Below are positions 17,561-25,498 of a stretch of DNA of 32,614 nucleotides, piece after piece; the first letter of the stretch is position 1, and each line of letters opens with the position of its first letter. The translations under genes were made by a program, and so were the position numbers. Source of the DNA: Bacteroidales bacterium (GTDB taxonomy: Bacteria > Bacteroidota > Bacteroidia > Bacteroidales > UBA7960); the NCBI GenBank assembly GCA_007131245.1, contig SLQX01000088.1, forward strand, positions 1 through 32,614, read 5' to 3'. Below the pieces are notes generated by a model, which made no database searches, had not been told where the DNA came from, and saw only the letters and a list, made by a program, of their open reading frames with translations.

Positions 17561-18603
17561 CTGTTTTTTTGGATAGCCTTTTTGTAATCAGCTTCAACCA
17601 TTGTCCTGACAAGGTCTTTGAATTTTGTTTTGGGTTGCCAGCCCAGTTTCTTTTTGGCTTTGGAGTAATCGCCAATAAGTAGTTCTACTTCGGTAGGTCT
17701 GAAGTACCTTGGGTTGATACCCACAACCTCTTTCCCTGATGATTTTAATTTTCCGGTTTCTTCTTTACCACTTCCCTGCCAGATGATTTCTTCACCAAAA
17801 AAGCCAAATGCCTCTTCCACAAATTCTCTCACGGTATGGGTTTCATTGGTTGCCAAAACAAAATCTTCGGGGGTGTCCACCTGAAGCATTCGCCACATCC
17901 CCTCCACATACTCTGGTGCATAGCCCCAGTCTCTTTTTGCGTCCAGGTTTCCAAGTAAAAGCTTATTTTCAAGCCCTGCCATGATGCGGGCCACTGCCAC
18001 ACTGATTTTTCGGGTTACAAATGTTTTGCCTCTTCTTTCGCTTTCATGATTAAACAATATCCCGTTGCAGGCAAAAAGGTCATACGCTTCACGGTAGTTG
18101 ACCACAATCCAGTAGGCATAAAGCTTGGCAACAGCATAAGGGCTCCTGGGGTAGAAGGGTGTATTTTCGGTTTGGGGAACCTGTTGAACCTTGCCGTATA
18201 GCTCGGAAGTGGATGCCTGGTAAAACTTTGTTTGAATCCCTGTCTCTTTAATGGCATCCAGGAATCTCAGGGTACCAACTCCGTCAACCTCTGCTGTGTA
18301 TTCGGGAACTTCAAATGAAACCTGCACATGACTTTGGGCCCCCAGGTTGTATATTTCATCAGGTTTTATCTTTTCCACCAAGCGGTTTAGGTTGCTGGAG
18401 TCTGTTAAATCGCCATAATGCAGAAAAAATCGTTTGTCAAGTAAATCTTTTTGATGATATATGTGATCGATACGGAACGTGTTGAATGAACTGGCTCTTC
18501 TTATGATTCCGTGTACGTCATATCCTTTCTCAAGAAGAAGTTCGGTTAAATAAGAACCATCCTGGCCGGTTATACCTGATATTAATGCTACTTTTTTACT
18601 CAT
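17557..18603 (-). CDS. gmd: GDP-mannose 4,6-dehydratase
   Basis: This 348-residue enzyme carries out the first step from GDP-mannose to GDP-L-fucose. The family signature is nearly complete: [104 protein letters not shown] (catalytic YxxxK) and [17 protein letters not shown]. Length is normal for the family. It starts at ATG 18603 and overlaps fcl by four bases. The pair could also feed other GDP-6-deoxyhexoses, but with fcl next to it fucose is the clear product. Confidence 0.97.
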   Translation of the reverse strand: MSKKVALISGITGQDGSYLTELLLEKGYDVHGIIRRASSFNTFRIDHIYHQKDLLDKRFFLHYGDLTDSSNLNRLVEKIKPDEIYNLGAQSHVQVSFEVPEYTAEVDGVGTLRFLDAIKETGIQTKFYQASTSELYGKVQQVPQTENTPFYPRSPYAVAKLYAYWIVVNYREAYDLFACNGILFNHESERRGKTFVTRKISVAVARIMAGLENKLLLGNLDAKRDWGYAPEYVEGMWRMLQVDTPEDFVLATNETHTVREFVEEAFGFFGEEIIWQGSGKEETGKLKSSGKEVVGINPRYFRPTEVELLIGDYSKAKKKLGWQPKTKFKDLVRTMVEADYKKAIQKNR

Positions 18604-18779
18604 AGGTTTGATATTCGTTTTAATGATGTTGATTTGTGAGTGTTTTTAACAGTTTATTTATTATCCGAAATTGTTTGAAAGAACTGGTGCCGTTGCCAGT
18701 GGTGTTAAGTTCGTTGTATCTATTCGTTATAGCTAAACTTCAGGGTTATATGCGGTACTTTATACCAGTGCAATCATAC

Positions 18780-19628
18780 TTATTTGGCACCCCATATGAC
18801 TTTTGCAAACCAGCCTTGTCGCTTTTTGTTTGTTAATTGATGCAACTCCATAAGTTTTTCCGATGAATAATCTTGGTTGCAAGGATGAAATGCTCTTCTT
18901 CCATTTTTTAACTGCAATTGTTTTTCAATGGTATTCAGGTTTATCACAAACCTGTTTGCGTTGAAGAACCTGTATTCCTTATCTGAAAACCATTTTCTGA
19001 AAAACCCGGTATCATATATAGGGAAGTTGTTGATTTGTGCCAACAGGGGTAACCTTGTTTCATCATTGGACAAATCGGGTATTTTGATGTTCTTGATAGC
19101 TTCCAGAAAGGACCTGGGGAGACTTGTTCCAGGCCCCAAAGTTGCTATAGGCAAATCCTTATAGCCATATTCCCGGATAAAATAATCCATAAGCATTTTC
19201 CACTCTTTGTTTTGTGGGCTGCGGGTCCAGTACCATTTCTTCTCAATATTCTTTAAAGGCGTCACTCCCGTAAGAGCCAGAGCATTGTGGGGGACATGGC
19301 TAAATAATGCATCCAGGGAGTCAAAGTAAAATAGATCGTGTTCTACAACATGCATCATGTCAAAATCAATATTGTGCCCAACATGATTGTACCATTGCTG
19401 GAAACTCATGTCACTGTTTTTCCAGTTCCATTCGGGGTTTTCATGTCTTAATAGGTAATTGTGGTTCAATACTTCACCTAAAACCTGCGAAGATTCAGTA
19501 AATAACTCTTCCGGTCCTCCATAAAGGCCATATATGTCAATGCCCGGATTAAGGTATTTGTAAAACTTCAAAAGCTTCTTATTCCTATCAAAATTATTAT
19601 GGTATCTGAATAATATGATGCGTTTCAC
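18780..19628 (-). CDS. Unrecognised protein, glycosyltransferase-like
   Basis: This 282-residue soluble protein matches no family I can name. It starts at GTG 19628, just after an in-frame stop. MKRIILFRYHNNFDRNKKLL looks like a GT-A first strand and helix. DFDMMHVVEHDLFYFDSLDA (about 88-107) has an E-H-D motif followed by aromatics, in the place a DxD metal site would take. TLGPGTSLPRSFLEAI, LPLLAQINNFPIYDTGFFRK and RRAFHPCNQDYSSEK resemble the later acceptor/closing segments, with a late histidine (FHPC), in GT-A enzymes. It sits between gmd and the WecG-type gene, so a role in repeat-unit synthesis is likely. This is inference from pattern and place. Confidence 0.75.
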   Translation of the reverse strand: MKRIILFRYHNNFDRNKKLLKFYKYLNPGIDIYGLYGGPEELFTESSQVLGEVLNHNYLLRHENPEWNWKNSDMSFQQWYNHVGHNIDFDMMHVVEHDLFYFDSLDALFSHVPHNALALTGVTPLKNIEKKWYWTRSPQNKEWKMLMDYFIREYGYKDLPIATLGPGTSLPRSFLEAIKNIKIPDLSNDETRLPLLAQINNFPIYDTGFFRKWFSDKEYRFFNANRFVINLNTIEKQLQLKNGRRAFHPCNQDYSSEKLMELHQLTNKKRQGWFAKVIWGAK

Positions 19629-19684
19629 TTTAAATAATGGATTTTAAATTTTGTACGATTTACATTACTTAAATCGACCAGCTA

Positions 19685-20422
19685 TCAGCGCTGTTTTAGT
19701 GCGAGAGCCAGGACGTGGTAGAAAAAAATAAAATTTCCTGCCACATATCTTTTCCACATGCGTTTGGGTTCCAGGAGCAAACGATAAATCCATTCCATTC
19801 CTGCTTTTCTCATCCATTTTGGGGCGCGGCTCACTTCACCTGAAATAAAATCCAGGATCGCTCCTCCGGCTATAATTAATTTTACATTGGTAAACTGTTT
19901 TTTATTTTCATGAGCCCACAACTCCTGTCTTGGGACTCCCATGCCCAACACCAGGATATCTGCTCCTGATGTGTTGATAGATTCTATGATTTTTGGCTCA
20001 TCAGATTTATTAAAATAGCCTGAACTAAAACCGGCTATTTTTAATTGTTTCGTTTTTTCTCTGGCTACCTGGGCGGCTTTTTCTGCAATGCCTGGCTTGC
20101 TCCCCAAAAAATAAATGCTTTTCCCTTTTTGGGCTGCAAAAGTAAGAATTTGGGGAATCAAATCGGTGCCATTCAAGTTTTCTTTGAAACGAACCTTGCT
20201 AAAATAAGATGCAATCTTTAAGCCTATTCCGTCGTTCAGCAATAAGTCAGCTTCTTCAAGTGCTTTATAGTAATGAGGGTTTTTTTGTGCAATATTAAAG
20301 CAATGAGCATTTAAAAAATAAAGTGTGTGCGGCCTTTTGTTTTGAAGAAATGTATCACATTTATTGAAAACATCTTCCCGGGTGAATGCATGAATTTGTA
20401 CATTGAAGAAGGTTTTTTTCAT
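19685..20422 (-). CDS. WecG/TagA/CpsF-family glycosyltransferase
   Basis: This 245-residue GT26-family protein adds the second sugar to a polyprenyl-diphosphate-linked monosaccharide. It shows LYFLNAHCFNIAQKNPHYYK, ADLLLNDGIGLKIAS (about 69-83, with the conserved catalytic Asp before GxG), the NGTDLIPQIL site, SIYFLGSKPGIAEKAAQVA, DILVLGMGVPRQELWAHEN (G-x-P-x-Q-E, about 156-174), and RAPKWMRKAGMEWIYRLLLE (about 203-222) with the following P-K-R-M. I start it at ATG 20422, preceded by AGGGA about 10 bases upstream; a GTG 10 codons upstream (20452) is less likely. Acting right after the initiating transferase at 22016, it probably makes the lipid-linked disaccharide on the cytoplasmic membrane. 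Confidence 0.92.
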   Translation of the reverse strand: MKKTFFNVQIHAFTREDVFNKCDTFLQNKRPHTLYFLNAHCFNIAQKNPHYYKALEEADLLLNDGIGLKIASYFSKVRFKENLNGTDLIPQILTFAAQKGKSIYFLGSKPGIAEKAAQVAREKTKQLKIAGFSSGYFNKSDEPKIIESINTSGADILVLGMGVPRQELWAHENKKQFTNVKLIIAGGAILDFISGEVSRAPKWMRKAGMEWIYRLLLEPKRMWKRYVAGNFIFFYHVLALALKQR

Positions 20423-20772
20423 TGTGTTGTCCCTGTTTTTTACAGCCGTCACGATGATTTAAGTTAGGTTTTACAGTTATCTGTTATTGTATCAACAAAA
20501 ATGTAAAACAACGTTTCTATAGATTTGTTTTTTTTGTAGACTAAAAATGTTTTTTTACTTGGTAAAATCCTTGATTTTGAGTGCATAGGCTTCCAGGGTT
20601 TCTGTTTTTATGGCTGACAGATGCTTTTGTTGGTTTTATGCATTATGATTTAACGATTACATTTGCAAAGACAATTTTGCTGACTAATTGAGTGAAGTTT
20701 TCGTATATAAGCTGCCAGGTTTGCCTTGCAGCATGTTTTTTGCTATATGTTATTGCCGGGGTAACATGAAAC
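20423..20772. other. Divergent intergenic region
   Basis: This 350-bp AT-rich spacer separates the minus-strand WecG-type gene and the plus-strand YdcF-like gene, so it must hold two divergent promoters. A weak plus-strand candidate is TTTG at 20720-20723, then 20 bases, then TATATGTT at 20744-20751. Nothing else is recognisable. Confidence 0.3.
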
Positions 20773-21864
20773 ATGATTGTAAAAAAGGATTACCGCATAG
20801 CAGAACTAATATGCCAGAAACGAATTCTCAAAAGAAGAGCCATGAACGATGATTTTACAAATAATTTTATCATGCGGTATTTGAGGCTACTTGTAGTATT
20901 TGTTTTATTTTTGAGTATTACAGGTTTGTTGTTCTTTACGTTCATGCCAAACTATCTGACTTTGGATCGACGGGCAGTAGCGAATGTTTTGGTTGTGGAG
21001 GGATGGATTCCTGACCAGGGATTAAGGAAGGCATATGATGAGTTTACATATGGAAACTATGATTTTATGCTGATTACAGGAAGCAGACTTCAGGAAGGGG
21101 TTACCTTGTATATTAACTCCTATTTAATCTTTTATCCACATGACAGTTTATATAGGAATAGGGGTTTGTATGATGAGGAGCAGATTTTTGAGATGCATAT
21201 AACCAGTACATTGGGTAAAAAGGATTCGGCTCATTTTGTGTTTTGGGTGAATGATCATCCTGTTACAGATTATTACACTACTGAAAATCAGGGTTCTTTT
21301 TCTGTTAAATGGAACGGTGATTTACAGGATATTGATTCAGTAATGGTACAATATGATAATGATAAGGTTGATGATGGGGGGGATCGGAACCTGTTTATCC
21401 AATCCCTTACGCTCAATGGAAAAAGCCTGATCCTGGATTATGCGGATATGATGCTAGATAGGGGGAGACCCATGGGAAAATATCGTTGGAACGTGACAGC
21501 CCATTCTTATGCTGAACAGGCTTCTTATTATTTCCTGGACCGGGGATTGACAACGGATGAGGTAATTGCGGTAACCAATAATTTTAAAAGAAAGAGACGA
21601 ACCTTTGGTAATGCAATGGCGCTGAAACAATGGATGGAAACTAATGGTCTGCAGCCAGCAGGTATCAATGTAGTAAGTATGGATTATCATTCCAGGCGAA
21701 CCTGGCTTACTTATAATCGTTTGCTTGGCCAATATACAGATGTAGGAGTCATTAGCTCCCATGACCCTGGTTTTAGTGATTCACCTCAAAAAAAGTATTA
21801 CGGTATTATCAGGGAAAGCCTGGCTTTGGTCTATTATGGTGTAGTTATTCTTCCCTGGGTTTAG
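20773..21864 (+). CDS. YdcF/ElyC/SanA-like (DUF218) membrane protein with inserted carbohydrate-binding-like domain
   Basis: This protein has up to 363 residues. A membrane anchor lies at about 35-57 (YLRLLVVFVLFLSITGLLFF). VANVLVVEGWIPDQGLRKAY (about 69-88) and YDFMLITGSRLQ match the DUF218 core strands, and SYAEQASYYFLDRGL through SSHDPGFSDSPQKKYYG (about 245-344) completes that core. Between the halves, about 105-225, sits a foreign-looking block with FVFWVNDHPVTDYY, WNGDLQDIDSVMVQYDNDKV and DRNLFIQSLTLNGKSL. This resembles Ca-dependent xylan-binding (CBM36/60-like) modules. A hydrophobic C-terminus (about 348-361) could be a second anchor. The DUF218 role is unclear; SanA/ElyC affect envelope precursors. 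The start is uncertain: ATG 20773, 20842 or 20872. It is the only plus-strand gene in this part of the locus. Confidence 0.82.
   Translation: MIVKKDYRIAELICQKRILKRRAMNDDFTNNFIMRYLRLLVVFVLFLSITGLLFFTFMPNYLTLDRRAVANVLVVEGWIPDQGLRKAYDEFTYGNYDFMLITGSRLQEGVTLYINSYLIFYPHDSLYRNRGLYDEEQIFEMHITSTLGKKDSAHFVFWVNDHPVTDYYTTENQGSFSVKWNGDLQDIDSVMVQYDNDKVDDGGDRNLFIQSLTLNGKSLILDYADMMLDRGRPMGKYRWNVTAHSYAEQASYYFLDRGLTTDEVIAVTNNFKRKRRTFGNAMALKQWMETNGLQPAGINVVSMDYHSRRTWLTYNRLLGQYTDVGVISSHDPGFSDSPQKKYYGIIRESLALVYYGVVILPWV
21085..21447 (+). other. Inserted CBM36/60-like domain region within the YdcF-like gene
   Basis: Residues about 105-225 of the YdcF-like protein interrupt the DUF218 fold just after the ITGSRLQ strand. 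The segment is all-beta in character and contains the Y-D-N-D...D-R-N-L and S-L-T-L-N-G-K pattern. I associate this pattern with calcium-dependent xylan-binding domains appended to many Bacteroidota secreted enzymes. The family match is from memory and not computed. Confidence 0.55.
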
Positions 21865-21952
21865 TTGAATAGGTTTGTGACTTTTTGCCATTAAACCTTA
21901 TTTATGCATTTACCTGGAGAGTCAATTTTCAGGAAAGCTATGTAGAAAAAAC

Positions 21953-21984
21953 AGGCCAGAAAAGATTTTTTACTTTTCCGGCCT
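21953..21984 (-). terminator. Hairpin terminator for the sugar transferase gene
   Basis: AGGCCAGAAAAG (21953-21964) pairs with CTTTTCCGGCCT (21973-21984) with one mismatch around an 8-base loop. On the minus strand the stem is followed by a run of six T (about 21945-21950), as in a Rho-independent terminator. It lies 32 bases past the stop of the minus-strand gene at 22016 and also separates the convergent plus-strand gene. Confidence 0.7.
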
Positions 21985-22015
21985 ATTGAGATGAGCATCT
22001 TTTGTTTCAGCTAAA

Positions 22016-23473
22016 CTATCTACCCGTTGCAAAGAGCAAAGCTGAAATGGTTTTAAAGATTAACCGAACATCTTTGGTTAGCGACCAATTGTCGATATAG
22101 TTCAGGTCCATTCGCATCCACTTCTCAAATTTTATATCGTTTCGGTGGGGCATAATTTGCCAGGTACATGAGATGCCCGGCTTTACCGAAAGTCTTCTGA
22201 GCTGCCAACGTTGGTATTGCTGAACTTCTGATTCCAGTGGTGGGCGGGGGCCAATAAGCGACATTTCACCGCGGGCAACATTATAAAGTTGGGGCAGCTC
22301 ATCCAGCCCTGTTTTCCTGAGGAATTTGCCCACAGGGGTAATCCGTGGGTCGTTTTTCAGTTTAAAAGTGGGTCCGTCCATTTCATTTTGGGCTCTGAGC
22401 TTTTCCAGCATTTGCTCGGCATCTTCCCGCATGGTTCTGAACTTGTATAGCTTAAACTTTCTTCCCCTTAAACCCACTCTTTCCTGGGCAAAGAGAGCAG
22501 GCCCCCTGGATGTAAGTTTTACCACCATTGCTATGAGTAATAGAAAGGGAGAAAGCAAGATGATAGCTGTTGAAGAAAAGAACACATCGGTAATGGTTTT
22601 GATGTCATGGGCCAGCTTGCGTGATGGAATATCTACCAGGGTGAGTTTGCCGGCATCATTGACTGTTTTTAGCTGAACACGCTCAGGGGCGAGAGTGGAA
22701 GTAGCCGTTTGCACCCTGAAAACAACTCCGATTTCATTGGAGTCTTTAATGATTTTTCGCACCTCGCCCTGGTCTATGTTTTTCTTACAGTAAAACACTT
22801 CATCTACTATCTGGCTTTCCAGGATATAACTGATATTTTCTGTGCCAGCGATGATGGGGATTTCATCTCCAAACTTTTTCCTTAAAAGGTTGGATTTGGT
22901 AATGATGGCCCGGATTTTAAATCCCCAGTCTTTCTGTTCGTTGAGTTTGTCAATGAATTCATGGGAGCAGGCGTCTCCAATTATCACAATGTTGCGAAGG
23001 TTATAGCCGTCAGTACGGTAGACTCGCAGGAAATGGATGGTTAGTATCCTGAGTCCAAGTGTAAAAATAAAAGCCAGATGTACATTAATGAATATCAGGG
23101 TGGAGGGAATAGCTGTCAGGCCCAATGCAAATTTAACAACCATTAGACTGATGTAGATTAAAAAGTAACCCCTCAAAAAGATCAGACCAGCACTAATATA
23201 CCTTTGAGCTCTGGGCAGCATAGCCATGGATGTAACTTGTGAGAGTACAAACCAGAAAAATACCAGGAAAAAGCTGAAAAACCCAAACTGGTAAATATTG
23301 AAATCCCAGGCAATGCCAAAATGATTAAATATTACACGAGTAATCGCATATGAGAGTGGTATGGTAAAAACAACTATTAAAAACTCAATAAAATACAGGA
23401 GCCATTTCAGGTTTATCTGATAATGGGTCTCCAGTTTTTTAAGTTTATTGAAAAAGGTTACTGATTTTAACAT
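22016..23473 (-). CDS. Undecaprenyl-phosphate sugar phosphotransferase (polyprenyl glycosylphosphotransferase)
   Basis: This 485-residue initiating enzyme of the WbaP/WcaJ/PssY type moves a hexose-1-phosphate from a UDP-sugar to undecaprenyl phosphate. Four or five N-terminal membrane segments span about 20-165. A CoA_binding_3-like Rossmann domain begins at NIVIIGDACSHEFIDKL (about 172-188). Another membrane segment lies at about 295-318 (IITDVFFSSTAIILLSPF region). The catalytic bacterial sugar transferase domain follows: GPALFAQERVGLRGRKFKLY, KFRTMREDAEQML, LRKTGLDELPQLYNVARGEM (D-E-L-P-Q), SLIGPRPPLESEVQQY and RLSVKPGISCTWQI. It starts at ATG 23473. As the first minus-strand gene after the housekeeping block it marks the start of the EPS locus; a promoter candidate lies just upstream and a terminator just downstream. 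Confidence 0.94.
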   Translation of the reverse strand: MLKSVTFFNKLKKLETHYQINLKWLLYFIEFLIVVFTIPLSYAITRVIFNHFGIAWDFNIYQFGFFSFFLVFFWFVLSQVTSMAMLPRAQRYISAGLIFLRGYFLIYISLMVVKFALGLTAIPSTLIFINVHLAFIFTLGLRILTIHFLRVYRTDGYNLRNIVIIGDACSHEFIDKLNEQKDWGFKIRAIITKSNLLRKKFGDEIPIIAGTENISYILESQIVDEVFYCKKNIDQGEVRKIIKDSNEIGVVFRVQTATSTLAPERVQLKTVNDAGKLTLVDIPSRKLAHDIKTITDVFFSSTAIILLSPFLLLIAMVVKLTSRGPALFAQERVGLRGRKFKLYKFRTMREDAEQMLEKLRAQNEMDGPTFKLKNDPRITPVGKFLRKTGLDELPQLYNVARGEMSLIGPRPPLESEVQQYQRWQLRRLSVKPGISCTWQIMPHRNDIKFEKWMRMDLNYIDNWSLTKDVRLIFKTISALLFATGR

Positions 23474-23518
23474 TTTGATTATTTTTTTCGGTTTTAGTGT
23501 TTAATCTTGCTTGTTAAT

Positions 23519-23550
23519 CAAATATAACAATTTATTTGACCGAAAAAAAT
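23519..23550 (-). promoter_or_regulatory. Candidate promoter for the EPS initiating transferase
   Basis: On the minus strand TATATTTG (23526 to 23519) matches the -7 consensus TAnnTTTG. About 19 bases upstream is a T run (23549-23546) where TTTG would be expected, so the -33 element is imperfect. The start codon lies 46 bases downstream at 23473. It was found by eye only. Confidence 0.4.
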
Positions 23551-23870
23551 AGCGTTTTGCCCTTATTTATTTTGTCGGTAAACCCTTAGAGTTGTTTATT
23601 GACTTTCTTATATATTATTCGGCAAAACACTGATATTAAAAGGGTTTTTGATTAAAGTTAAATACGTAAATATACGGATATGAATATACGGGTTATTGCT
23701 TTAGTAAAAAAGAAAAAGTAAAATTAGTTCTGTAGATATTTAGATTTAACAGTTAAATCTTCATACATGAATCATCACTGTTAAAAATATTTGCTTTTCA
23801 GAATGGTGTTTTAACAAACCGGTTTGGTTATCCAGGCTGTATGTCAAGCCTTGCCTTTCAGGCAATAAAA

Positions 23871-23888
23871 ATAACCACTTGTGGTTAT
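23871..23888 (-). terminator. Hairpin terminator downstream of yebC
   Basis: ATAACCAC (23871-23878) and GTGGTTAT (23881-23888) form a perfect 8-bp stem with a 2-base loop. On the minus strand the stem is followed by TTTTATTG, a short T tract. It lies about 70 bases past the yebC stop at 23959. A second small hairpin (TTGCC, loop, GGCAA at 23851-23865) lies just beyond. Confidence 0.55.
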
Positions 23889-23890
23889 AA

Positions 23891-23899
23891 GGGGGGGGG
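23891..23899. repeat. Homopolymeric run of nine G
   Basis: Nine consecutive G lie between the yebC stop and its terminator hairpin. It is the longest G/C homopolymer in the window, in an otherwise AT-rich spacer. It may vary in length between cells, but it is not in a coding frame. Confidence 0.6.
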
Positions 23900-23958
23900 T
23901 AAAAGTTTGTTATGTATGTTTAACAAATGTTTGTTGAAGATTAAGGGTGTTTGCCCTT

Positions 23959-24702
23959 TTACCCAATTTCTTGCATGATTTCGTCGGTAAGCTCAAGGTT
24001 GTGAAAAACATTTTGCACATCGTCATCTTCTTCAATAACATCCACAAGCCTCAATACTTTTAAAGCCTCTTCTTTATCTAGTTTCACCGTTGTTTTGGGG
24101 ATCCTTTGTAGCTCTTGGCTTTGTGCTTCAATACCCATTTGCTCCAATTTTTTTTGCATGGGGCCAAAGTCTTCCATTGCAGTATAAATGGAAAAATAGC
24201 CATCTTCCTTCTCCACATCTTCTGCTCCGGCATCAATAACTTCCATCATGAATTCATCTTCATCCATTTCAATGGGAGGAACAGAGAATACCCCTTTCCT
24301 GTCAAAAATAAAATCCAGGGAGCCGTTTTTCTCCAGTTTGCCGTTGTATTTATTAAAGTAAGAACGAACTGCTGCGACTGTTCGCTGAATATTGTCAGTC
24401 AGGCATTCTACATATATACCTACACCATAGGGCGCATATCCTTCATAGGTTACTTCCTGGAAGGTGGCTGCGTTTTTATCTCCTGCTTTGGTAATGGCTC
24501 TCTGGATGTTGTCTTTGGGCATGTTTACACCCTTTGCATTGGCAATGGCCAGTCGTAGTCGGGGGTTGGCATCCGGGTCAGGTCCGCTTTCCTTTACAGC
24601 TACACTTATCTCCTTGATTACTGAGGAAAATATTTTGGAACGCTTGGCATCCAGTGCCGCTTTTTTGCGTTTGATGGTTGACCACTTGCTATGTCCTGAC
24701 AT
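23959..24702 (-). CDS. yebC: YebC/PmpR family (TACO1-like) protein
   Basis: This 247-residue member of the conserved YebC family has recently been linked to relief of ribosome stalling; older work describes some members as DNA-binding regulators. It starts with the family signature SGHSKWSTIKRKKAALDAKR, then IFSSVIKEISVAVKESGPDP, the LRLAIANAKGVNMPKDNIQR region, ITKAGD, and YEGYAPYGVGIYVECLTDN. Acidic middle-domain strands (PPIEMDEDEFMMEVIDAGAE) complete it. The frame extends to 24813, but homology sets the start at ATG 24702. A hairpin terminator follows the gene. Ordinary housekeeping gene at the edge of the EPS locus. Confidence 0.97.
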   Translation of the reverse strand: MSGHSKWSTIKRKKAALDAKRSKIFSSVIKEISVAVKESGPDPDANPRLRLAIANAKGVNMPKDNIQRAITKAGDKNAATFQEVTYEGYAPYGVGIYVECLTDNIQRTVAAVRSYFNKYNGKLEKNGSLDFIFDRKGVFSVPPIEMDEDEFMMEVIDAGAEDVEKEDGYFSIYTAMEDFGPMQKKLEQMGIEAQSQELQRIPKTTVKLDKEEALKVLRLVDVIEEDDDVQNVFHNLELTDEIMQEIG

Positions 24703-24949
24703 AATCGCTTGTTTTTTGGGGCTCTGTTGGTAATGTAATTTTTTCTTTGATTTTCCTGTTGCAAAAATATTAAAAACTGCCGAAAGTTCTGTATAAATGA
24801 AAAGATCCCACATTGGATAACAGCAAAAAATGAATTTGAAAAGTTTGGCTGCCAGAGTGCATATTTAGGTACGCTGTTTACTAAATGTACGCTTGTTTAT
24901 TTTTGGAAAGTCGGAAATTTTATGGGAATGGTATGGGTCGGGACTGTTT

Positions 24950-25381
24950 TTATACTTCAGAGTAATCGCGCATTATATAGACCAGGTAATCTCCCAGGTA
25001 GTTAAATCCCAGTTTTTTATACAATTCGATGGCATGCCTATTGCTTCGGTGGACTTCCAGTTTCATTTGTATATTTTTACGTTTGGCAACCTGGATGGAT
25101 TCCATTGCAAGCATTCTTCCAATACCTTGTTGCTGGTATTTTGGTAACACACCAAAGTGATGAAGGTGTAATCGCCTTCCATCAAAAGTCATCCATGATG
25201 TGGCTACCACATGTCCATTTTTGATTTCAGCTACAAGTAGCATGCCCCCCAGTTTAATGCTTTTTTCTATAGTTTTTTGGTTATCCCCACGCTGGGGACC
25301 ACCAAGCCCGGTTTTAAGCCAGATGTCGAGTACCGCTGAATAATCGGCCGGTTGGTATTTCCGAATGATAAGATCCTTCAT
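24950..25381 (-). CDS. GNAT-family N-acetyltransferase
   Basis: This 143-residue GCN5-related acetyltransferase transfers an acetyl group from acetyl-CoA to an unknown amine. DLIIRKYQPADYSAVLDIWL opens the fold. The acetyl-CoA loop is LPKYQQQGIGRMLAMESIQV (Q-x-x-G-I/G pattern, about 80-99), and LEVHRSNRHAIELYKKLGF (about 108-126) is the typical fourth motif, followed by YLGDYLVYIMRDY. I chose ATG 25381, which matches the usual GNAT N-terminus; the frame runs back to 25459. It follows the pantothenate kinase gene on the same strand with a 117-bp gap. Substrate cannot be predicted. Confidence 0.9.
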   Translation of the reverse strand: MKDLIIRKYQPADYSAVLDIWLKTGLGGPQRGDNQKTIEKSIKLGGMLLVAEIKNGHVVATSWMTFDGRRLHLHHFGVLPKYQQQGIGRMLAMESIQVAKRKNIQMKLEVHRSNRHAIELYKKLGFNYLGDYLVYIMRDYSEV

Positions 25382-25498
25382 GTGTTTATAATTTGCTATT
25401 GGTTTTTTATCTGCAGGTGAAAACTCCAAATTACAGGCATGTCCGGCAAAAAGGGGCATAAGTGACGTTGTGCCTGATGAGCAGGGGTTAATTTGTTG

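Larger units (their letters stand above)
23474..23958. other. Intergenic region upstream of the initiating transferase
   Basis: This AT-rich 485-bp stretch has a minus-strand promoter candidate at 23519-23550 and an inverted repeat with a 59-base gap (gttttgcc at 23554-23561, ggcaaaac at 23621-23628). It also holds the hairpin terminator of yebC and a run of nine G. No gene is seen. Confidence 0.55.

Noticed and set aside
23891-23899. G9 tract as a phase-variable switch of yebC or the EPS operon
   Set aside because: It lies 3' of yebC and more than 370 bases upstream of the transferase promoter candidate, outside any coding frame, so a switch role has no visible mechanism.
24115-24558. 147-codon plus-strand open frame
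   Set aside because: It lies entirely antisense to yebC, whose protein is unambiguous; the frame is a shadow.
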